DNA from: CAZPZZ01 sp964591245
Lineage (GTDB): Bacteria > Acidobacteriota > Vicinamibacteria > Vicinamibacterales > UBA8438
Assembly: GCA_964591245.1 (NCBI GenBank)
Contig: CAZPZZ010000116.1
Location: forward strand, 1 to 13,267
Direction of reading: 5' to 3'
Length of the DNA: 13,267 nucleotides
Part shown: positions 8,027-13,267 of the stretch, piece after piece
Layout: the number at the start of each line of letters is the position of its first letter
How positions within the stretch are numbered: the first letter of the stretch is position 1
Position numbers and translations under genes: made by a program
Notes under the pieces: generated by a model
Databases searched by the model: none
Told to the model about the DNA's origin: nothing
What the model saw: the letters and a program-made list of their open reading frames with translations, nothing else

Positions 8027-8791
8027 ATGAAGATCGGTGTGACGCTCGTGGGCTTGGTTTCTTTGTTGGTGGTGCTGAGTGCGTGTCGGGTCTCTGCAGA
8101 AGTTGTGCGATGGCGGGTCGACGGCCAGACGCGGGAAGCGATTGTGTACGCCCCGACAGTGTCGCGTGAGGGAGAAAGTGTTCCCCTCGTATTCTCGTTC
8201 CATGGGTATGGCGACAATATGCAGAATTTTCAATATACGAATCTGCATGTCGCATGGCCGGAGGCAATCGTCGTGTATGGGCAGGGGCTTGAGAGGCGTG
8301 GTGGCTTCCCGGGTTGGCAAGTAGAAGCGGACAATACCGACCGTGACCTTAAGTTCGTTGATACGGTCCTTGCATCGCTTCGCGAGATCTATGACATTGA
8401 CGAGGATCGCATTTACGCGACTGGGTTTTCGAATGGCGGCATGTTCACTTACTTACTCTGGGCCGAGCGGGCTGACGTTTTCGCAGCATACGCTCCGGTG
8501 GCTGCTCGTCTTCGTTCCTCCGTGCGGCCCGAGCAGGCGCGGCCGGTATTTCACATCGCCGGTGAGCGTGATCGGGTAGTGCAATTCACAGATCAAGAAG
8601 CGGCGATCGAGGTCGCTCTTCAGATCAATGCCGTCAGTGATCGTGCGACCGGGTCATGTGGAGAGGGTTGCATGGTCTACGGAGGCGATATGGCAACTCC
8701 CGTGATGACCTGGATCCATCCTGGCGCGCATACGTATCCGCGAGAGACGGCGGGGCGGATTGTGTCGTTCTTTCGAGATCACCCGCAGTAG
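8027..8791 (+). CDS. CE1/LpqC-type esterase lipoprotein (PHB depolymerase-like)
   Basis: A 254-residue alpha/beta-hydrolase of the polyhydroxybutyrate depolymerase/feruloyl esterase (LpqC, CE1) group. The ATG at 8027 has AGAGAGG at 8014-8020, six bases upstream. A lipobox L17-S-A-C20 follows a short hydrophobic helix, predicting a lipoprotein. Core features run in order: VPLVFSFHGYGDN (oxyanion-hole region), GWQVEADNTDRDLKFVDTVL, the nucleophile elbow GFSNGG (Ser135), the acid in HIAGERDRVV (Asp182) and the base in HPGAHTYP (His235). Likely substrates are ester side groups on polysaccharides, such as feruloyl or acetyl, or short polyester; the sequence cannot decide. It follows the propeller lipoprotein gene by 62 bases, which include a 14-bp palindrome (7994-8007). 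Two cysteines (C211, C215) in the C-terminal part could form a disulfide. Confidence 0.85.
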   Translation: MKIGVTLVGLVSLLVVLSACRVSAEVVRWRVDGQTREAIVYAPTVSREGESVPLVFSFHGYGDNMQNFQYTNLHVAWPEAIVVYGQGLERRGGFPGWQVEADNTDRDLKFVDTVLASLREIYDIDEDRIYATGFSNGGMFTYLLWAERADVFAAYAPVAARLRSSVRPEQARPVFHIAGERDRVVQFTDQEAAIEVALQINAVSDRATGSCGEGCMVYGGDMATPVMTWIHPGAHTYPRETAGRIVSFFRDHPQ

Positions 8792-9031
8792 TTGTGATCG
8801 GGTGAACACCGTGGGTCGCTGCGAGTCGCGGCAGTCGTGAGACTGGAGTCATGACCTTCGTTCGCTGGCGTTGGCTGATAGATCTGTCGTGCGCGGCTGT
8901 CCCAGCGGGGCGGGCGATTCGCCTATCCTGTAGTTCTGTGTTTCGGTCTGCGTGTGATTCCATCTCGCCTCTTCCGGTAGGTCCGAATGGGGGGGCACAT
9001 GCACCTACGCTTTGGTCAGAGAGAAGTCATC

Positions 9032-9757
9032 ATGGCACGTATTGTCGATCCGCGGGGGCGTGAGCTTGAGATCGTTAGCCGGTTCGTGAACCCACAGGAT
9101 AAGCACATTCTCGACATTGGTTGTGGTGACGGGCGGACGACTCGTCGGTTGGCGGCGTATGGGGCTCGTGTGTTGGGTGTGGATCCGGACCAGGCGACAA
9201 TCGATGTGGCGCGCGCCCGTCGAGTGAAGAACGACCAATGTCAGTTTCTGGCGGCTGACGCCACAATGCTAGACCTGCCACCTGAGAGTGTCGATGTCAT
9301 CCTGTTTACGCGGTCATTGTGATGATTGCCGCGAGAGAGCGTCGGCGACGCTCTAGGTCGTGTTCACGGTTGGTTGCGTCCTGGCGGACGACTCATCAAC
9401 ATGCAACCGGTCGGAAAGCCCATCCCGTTTGCGTTGTGTTCTGGCGCTCGGGATAGGCCGCTGGGCGTCGTTCATCTCAGTCAGTCCGCTCTGCAAGACA
9501 TCCGTTCCGCCCAAAGGGCTTTGGTCGATTCTGTGGAACGTTCCCTTTTTGTGCCAGCGACCGTTGTGTCCTCCCCTCTGGAGTTTCACTACCAGTCCAG
9601 GGAGGATTGGATGGAGTTTCAGGAGCGACCAAAGACCGGGCATGTCGACGTGTCGCCACGGGAGCTTGAGTTGGCAATGGCCGCGGTGGACCGCGGGGTC
9701 GCGACCATCGTGGCGACGGAGGAAACACTATTCAGTCTCTTCGAGCGGGCGTTCTAG
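9032..9757 (+). CDS. Class I SAM-dependent methyltransferase with tandem in-frame UGA (candidate Sec-Sec selenoprotein)
   Basis: A 241-codon methyltransferase with a Rossmann-like fold. Motif I is LDIGCGDGRTTRRLA (27-41), the acidic residue after beta-2 is Asp51 in VLGVDPDQ, and AADATMLDLP lies near residues 74-83. Strand beta-4 is VDVILFTRSL. Codons 97-98 (9320-9325) are then TGA TGA, and the same frame continues without shift as LPRESVGDALGRVHGWLRPGGRLINMQPVG through to a TAG at 9755-9757. Both halves together make one complete enzyme; neither is one alone. A perfect hairpin with a GGC loop follows the UGAs at SECIS distance. The ATG at 9032 (MARIVDPRGRELE) is chosen because family members start in a similar way and GAGAGAAG lies upstream; in-frame ATGs at 8987 and 8999 are alternatives. 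Without readthrough the product would be a 96-residue fragment. The alternative reading is a pseudogene with two adjacent nonsense codons. The substrate is unknown. Confidence 0.7.
9336..9354 (+). promoter_or_regulatory. SECIS-like hairpin directly after tandem UGA
   Basis: AGAGCGTC (9336-9343), loop GGC (9344-9346), GACGCTCT (9347-9354) is a perfect 8-bp stem inside the coding sequence. The apical loop begins 18 bases after the second UGA and 21 after the first. Bacterial SECIS elements are described as hairpins within the gene whose apical loop lies about 16-37 bases after the UGA and has a G in its first two positions; this hairpin fits both. No T tract follows, so it is not a terminator. 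A chance hairpin cannot be excluded. Confidence 0.5.
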
Positions 9758-9811
9758 AGGTATATCGCCCGAGATACGACTGGTGTGTGGCCGGAGTCGG
9801 TTTGTGGGTAA

Positions 9812-9854
9812 CGGGCCAGTCCCGTCGACCCGCTCGGGTGACGGGACCGGCTCG
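9812..9854 (+). terminator. Hairpin terminator between convergent genes
   Basis: GTCCCGTC (9819-9826) pairs with GACGGGAC (9840-9847), and inner ACCC (9828-9831) with GGGT (9836-9839), leaving a one-base bulge and a GCTC loop. After one A-C mismatch the stem continues outward to 9812-9854. A modest pyrimidine stretch (CTTTCTC) follows on the plus strand. It stands between the methyltransferase and the converging hydrolase gene, so it can stop transcription from the plus strand and perhaps from both. Confidence 0.6.
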
Positions 9855-9863
9855 CTTTCTCAA

Positions 9864-10811
9864 CTATCGTCCATCGTAAATGTACTGGACGGTCGCACGG
9901 AGGCTGGACTCTGGGGCAGAGAAGTCACTGTATTCGCCAGGTAGCGTATAGCCGGCAACGATCTCGTCAACCGATTGGCCGGCCGCTTTGCCTGCTTGGG
10001 TCTTGTCCACCACATCATTGTAGAAGCCGCTAAATCTGACGAAATCATCCCATGTCACGGGTGTTGGATTGTGGCCAGGAATGACCGTGTCCACGTTGGA
10101 GATGCCGGCGACTGCTTTCTTGAGCGTTTCGCCAAATTCGGTGGCGCTACCATTGCTATTCGGGACGTCGACGAACGGAATGCCCAGTCGTTGGAACATG
10201 TCGCCGGTGTGGAGAGTGCGCGCCCTCCGGAAGACGACAAACGTGTCACCGTCGGTGTGTCCTCGGCCGAAGTGATACAGATCGATCTGGTCTTCGCCGC
10301 GGAAGAGCGACATACGCTCAGAATAGGTGGTTTCCGGTAGGTATTTCGCGTTCTCGTCCTTGAACTCATTACAGTTCTTGATCGAACCGCCTGCGAAACC
10401 TGATCCATCATCACAGGCGTCGCTCGCCATATGGGCACGAGTGTTCGCATGTACCACGAAGTTGACGGTGTCGGGGAATTCGTTGTTCGTGCCGGTGTGA
10501 TCCCAGTGTGTGTGAGTGTTGATAATGGTCGTGACTGGCTTGTCGGTAAGTTTGCCAACTGCATCAAGGATGTCTTGACCGTAGCCCTTGATCTTCGTAT
10601 CCACGAGGGCTACTCCGTTTGCGGTCACGAAGATGGCTGTATTGCCTCCACCACCCATGCCTTGTACTGACGGGGCATTGCCGAGCATGTAAAGGTTGTC
10701 GGCGATCTCGGTCACTGCGAGGCTCGCGCGCTCTTGTCGGGCTTCGTATGTTGTCATCGTCGAGAGGAGGCCTGCGAGGACCAATCCTCCCAATACGCGG
10801 TAACGTCTCAT
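9864..10811 (-). CDS. Secreted MBL-fold metallo-hydrolase
   Basis: A 315-residue zinc hydrolase of the metallo-beta-lactamase fold, exported. The ATG at 10811 has GGAGGA at 10824-10819, seven bases upstream; extending to an in-frame TTG at 10826 would swallow that site. Residues 1-24 form a Sec signal. The complete metal set is present: HTHWDH (His100, His102, Asp104, His105), His185 in FGRGHTDGDT, Asp204 in LHTGDMF and His247 in VIPGHNP. This makes it a canonical dinuclear site, unlike the Gln-bearing B3 gene at the start of the window. The sequence type (NLYMLGNAPSVQGMGGGGNTAIFVTANGVALVDTK in two parts) is the general 'MBL fold metallo-hydrolase' group that includes lactonases, so a beta-lactam substrate should not be assumed. 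Two cysteines (C133, C147) bracket a Gly/Asp-rich insertion after the first metal motif and may form a disulfide in the periplasm. Confidence 0.88.
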   Translation of the reverse strand: MRRYRVLGGLVLAGLLSTMTTYEARQERASLAVTEIADNLYMLGNAPSVQGMGGGGNTAIFVTANGVALVDTKIKGYGQDILDAVGKLTDKPVTTIINTHTHWDHTGTNNEFPDTVNFVVHANTRAHMASDACDDGSGFAGGSIKNCNEFKDENAKYLPETTYSERMSLFRGEDQIDLYHFGRGHTDGDTFVVFRRARTLHTGDMFQRLGIPFVDVPNSNGSATEFGETLKKAVAGISNVDTVIPGHNPTPVTWDDFVRFSGFYNDVVDKTQAGKAAGQSVDEIVAGYTLPGEYSDFSAPESSLRATVQYIYDGR

Positions 10812-10930
10812 GGTGATTTCCTCCAAGCGGGAACTATCTGGATACGGGGGACACCGAGCGATGCAACGTCAGGTTAACAGGATACCCCGCCGGTGATGCC
10901 TTGACGCAGTGTCCGGCTGGCTCGGATACA

Positions 10931-10947
10931 CCCGGTTCCGAACCGGG
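10931..10947 (-). terminator. Possible weak terminator or processing hairpin after the radical SAM gene
   Basis: CCCGGTT (10931-10937), loop CCG, AACCGGG (10941-10947) is a perfect 7-bp hairpin. It lies 71 bases past the stop of the minus-strand radical SAM gene and about 120 bases before the start of the next minus-strand gene. No T tract follows on the minus strand, so intrinsic termination would be weak. Confidence 0.3.
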
Positions 10948-11017
10948 CGAGCGCCGGAGCACGGTACCTGTCTCCAACTGTTCCTGCGGTTGGGGCGGTC
11001 GCAGAGGGTCTGTCGAG

Positions 11018-13060
11018 TCAGGACCCGCCTGGGGGCCGTGTACTCTTTCGCTTCGGTCGGTACCCGGCGCTCGTCTGATGCCGGGATTGTTTCTTCGATG
11101 GCGTTTGCGCCCCAACACCAGGCAAGGAATGAACGTATTCTCCCCCGGTACGTTGTGCATTTGTTCGATTCCGTCGCGCGGCAATTGCCTGCGGAGGAGG
11201 AGTTGACGGAATCAGCGCGTCGCATCCACTCCCGATGAGGTCTCCTCGACCGGCCTGCAACAGCGCCCGGCGTACTTCCAGGTAGTTTTCGGGCTTGAAG
11301 AACTGCATCAAGGCTCGTTGTAGCTTGCGGTCACGTAAATGTTTGGCGATGAATACCGGCTTCTTCGTGAAGGGGTCTATACCCGTATGGTACATGGCCG
11401 TCGCGACGTCGAAGGGGGCGGGTATGAAGTCTTGCACCTGATCTGGCCGATACCCGTTACGTTTGAGAAAGACCGCAAGGTCGATCATCGCAGTGATGTC
11501 GCTTCCCGGGTGACTTGCGATGAAATACGGTACGAGGTACTGCTGTTTACCTGCTTGCTTTGATTCAGACTCGAAAACATCTGCGAACCGTTCGAAGTCG
11601 TCGCCGGACGGTTTGCGCATGCGGGCGAGTACGTCGGAGTCCGTATGCTCCGGGGCGACCTTCAGGTGGCCCCCGACATGATGTCGCGCCAGGTCCCGGA
11701 TGTAACGCGGCGAGCGCTGCGCAAGGTCCATACGGAGGCCGCTGGCCACGAGTACTTTCTTTACACCAGGCGTCTGACGTGCCTCTGCCATCACCTCGAT
11801 AAGCGGGTCATGGTTCGTGTCCAGTAGTTTACAGATGGTGGGGTGCACACAGGACTGCCGGCGGCAGATCGCTTCTACCTCGGGCTTGGTGCACTTCATC
11901 TCATACATGTTGGCGGTGGGTCCGCCGATGTCACTGATCGTTCCCTTGAAGTTGGGATTGGCTGCCATCTCGCCGATCTCATCGACGATGGACTGTTGGC
12001 TGCGCGACTGGATGATTCGCCCCTGATGCGTTGTGATCGAGCAAAAGGTGCATCCCCCGAAACAGCCGCGCATGATCGTGACCGAGTCCTTGATCATTTC
12101 GAAGGCAGGAATCGGCTCCGTATACGACGGGTGTGGACGCCTGGTGTAGGGCAACCCGTAGATGCGGTCCATCGACGCTTGAGAGATCGGGAGCGCGGGG
12201 CGATTGCAGACGACCGCTCGGCGATCATGCATTTGTAGGAGACGCCGGGCGTTGTACGGATTGGTTTCGTCATGAATCATCCGCGTCGCTTCGGCGAATG
12301 CGTGTCGGTCCGTACGAACGTCTTCGAAAGAGGGAATCTGAAGGGCATCGTCGGGTGGTGTTTCGGAGGCGCCGAGGGCAAAGGCTGTACCGCGGAGATC
12401 ACGGAGGTCCTGGACGGTCTGTCCGGCGTCGAGTCGACGGGCGATTTCGACGATCCCTTCTTCTCCCATACCGTAGACCAGCAGGTCGGCCTTGCAGTCG
12501 AGCAAGATCGACCGACGCACTTTGTCGCTCCAATAGTCGTAGTGAGCGAGGCGCCGGAGGGACGCTTCGACCCCGCCTGCAATCACTGGAACCTGCCGAT
12601 AGGCCTCCCGTGCGCGCTGGCAATAGGCCAGCGTCGCGCGATCCGGTCGCAAGCCGATCTGGCCACCTGGCGAATACGCATCATCGTTACGTACCTTCCG
12701 GTTGGCGGTGTAGTGGTTGATCATCGAGTCCATGTTTCCGGCGCTGACCGCGAAGAAGAGTCGCGGACGTCCAAAGCGTGTCCAGTCATGGGCTGAATGC
12801 CAGTCCGGTTGGGAGAGGATGGCGACCCGGAAACCGGCTGCCTCGAGAACCCGGCCGAGAATGGCCATGGCGAAACTGGGGTGATCGATGTAGGCGTCGC
12901 CGGTGACAAAGACCACGTCGACAGTGTCCCACCCTCGCCGTTGCATTTCCGTTGTGGTCATTGGGAGGGCGGCCTTGGCAGTCCCCGGCGCTGGTGTCGC
13001 TAGCCTCGTGAGGAGGTTTCCGGTGGAGCCGGGCGTGTCGAGAGCGTGGACAGGAGGCAT
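11018..13060 (-). CDS. ygiQ: YgiQ-family radical SAM protein (UPF0313)
   Basis: A 680-residue cytoplasmic radical SAM enzyme of the YgiQ/UPF0313 family, whose reaction is not established. The N-terminal domain begins at LPMTTTEMQRRGWDTVDVV and continues VTGDAYIDHPSFAMAILGRVLE, closely matching E. coli YgiQ. The 4Fe-4S cluster motif CxxxCxxC is RGCFGGCTFC (Cys333, Cys337, Cys340) and is preceded by DSVTIMRG. Later blocks (ISDIGGPTANMYEMKC, HLKVAPEHTDSDVL, VPYFIASHPGSD, VQDFIPAPFDVATAMYHTG) are also family-typical. The C-terminal tail of about 50 residues is basic and low in complexity, as in homologues. The ATG at 13060 places about the same number of residues before LPM as in E. coli; a TTG at 13153 would add 31 unlike residues. 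The gene stops at TGA (11020-11018), 206 bases before the minus-strand hydrolase. Confidence 0.93.
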   Translation of the reverse strand: MPPVHALDTPGSTGNLLTRLATPAPGTAKAALPMTTTEMQRRGWDTVDVVFVTGDAYIDHPSFAMAILGRVLEAAGFRVAILSQPDWHSAHDWTRFGRPRLFFAVSAGNMDSMINHYTANRKVRNDDAYSPGGQIGLRPDRATLAYCQRAREAYRQVPVIAGGVEASLRRLAHYDYWSDKVRRSILLDCKADLLVYGMGEEGIVEIARRLDAGQTVQDLRDLRGTAFALGASETPPDDALQIPSFEDVRTDRHAFAEATRMIHDETNPYNARRLLQMHDRRAVVCNRPALPISQASMDRIYGLPYTRRPHPSYTEPIPAFEMIKDSVTIMRGCFGGCTFCSITTHQGRIIQSRSQQSIVDEIGEMAANPNFKGTISDIGGPTANMYEMKCTKPEVEAICRRQSCVHPTICKLLDTNHDPLIEVMAEARQTPGVKKVLVASGLRMDLAQRSPRYIRDLARHHVGGHLKVAPEHTDSDVLARMRKPSGDDFERFADVFESESKQAGKQQYLVPYFIASHPGSDITAMIDLAVFLKRNGYRPDQVQDFIPAPFDVATAMYHTGIDPFTKKPVFIAKHLRDRKLQRALMQFFKPENYLEVRRALLQAGRGDLIGSGCDALIPSTPPPQAIAARRNRTNAQRTGGEYVHSLPGVGAQTPSKKQSRHQTSAGYRPKRKSTRPPGGS

Positions 13061-13267
13061 GGAATCTTCGTATCGACGTGAAGGGATAACGGGCGGCGTG
13101 GTTCCCGTAGGATTCCTTGACGATCCACGGCGAAGCGCCGGTGCATAGCCCAAATACGCGGACTTTGACGTATTGTACGCGGTTCATGGCTGACGTAGCG
13201 ACCCCTCTGTCCTGTATCCACGATGCCGACTGTGGCGCCTTTGCTCTTATTGTGACGGGGTACACCG

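Noticed and set aside
8819..8845. Small hairpins after the esterase gene, including CAGTC-GTGA-GACTG
   Set aside because: Stems are only four or five pairs, overlap each other and are not followed by T, so neither is a supported terminator.
9032..9757. A genetic code with TGA as tryptophan to explain the in-frame TGATGA
   Set aside because: The B3 gene (774-776), the 'PDLQGIWNN' gene (5000-5002), the propeller lipoprotein (7962-7964) and the radical SAM gene all end with TGA at the expected length for their families.
9326..9757. A separate gene starting at TTG 9326
   Set aside because: It would begin in the middle of the methyltransferase fold, immediately after the two stops, with no ribosome-binding site, and lacks the SAM-binding half.
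10924..10947. tRNA T-arm-like sequence (CCCGG, 7-base loop, CCGGG)
   Set aside because: The loop does not match the TTCRANY pattern on either strand and no matching acceptor stem is found.
13172..13177. Minus-strand -10-like TACAAT upstream of the radical SAM gene
   Set aside because: No -35 element is found at a proper distance, so the promoter is not supported beyond the single hexamer.
13186..13267. A divergent plus-strand gene beginning MADVATPLSC at the right edge
   Set aside because: Only 27 codons are visible, there is no ribosome-binding site and no recognisable motif.

Overview
The window is a G+C-rich bacterial scaffold that uses the standard bacterial code: TGA ends several unrelated genes. 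It contains one 100-base run of N (2328-2427). The gene mix suggests an uncultured heterotroph of Acidobacteriota or marine-proteobacterial type. That mix is secreted beta-propellers, a 'PDLQGIWNN' secreted protein, metallo-beta-lactamase-fold hydrolases, RNase D and a YgiQ-type radical SAM protein. I cannot settle the phylum from the sequence alone.

Layout, plus strand: the 3' part of a subclass B3 metallo-beta-lactamase (1-776); a secreted PQQ-like beta-propeller protein cut by the assembly gap (817-2327); a 336-base stretch with no convincing gene (2428-2763); ribonuclease D (2764-3885); a secreted protein of unknown function (3950-5002) closely followed by a GH105-type glycosidase with an M14-peptidase-like N-terminal part (5016-6737); a sialidase-like propeller lipoprotein (6846-7964); a CE1/LpqC-type esterase lipoprotein (8027-8791); and a class I SAM-dependent methyltransferase (9032-9757). 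Minus strand, converging on these: a secreted MBL-fold hydrolase (9864-10811) and a YgiQ-family radical SAM protein (11018-13060).

Most plus-strand products carry Sec or lipoprotein signals, so the region mainly serves the envelope or periplasm. The GH105 enzyme, the propeller lipoprotein and the esterase are compatible with trimming a decorated acidic polysaccharide. No transporter or regulator is visible to confirm a dedicated utilisation locus.

The most notable signal is in the methyltransferase. Its reading frame is continuous except for two adjacent in-frame UGA codons (9320-9325), placed at the end of strand beta-4 where class I methyltransferases have active-site residues. Eighteen bases after the second UGA comes the apical loop of a perfect 8-bp hairpin (loop GGC), which meets the general description of a bacterial SECIS element. 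The gene is therefore a candidate tandem-selenocysteine (Sec-Sec) methyltransferase; a double-nonsense pseudogene is the main alternative.
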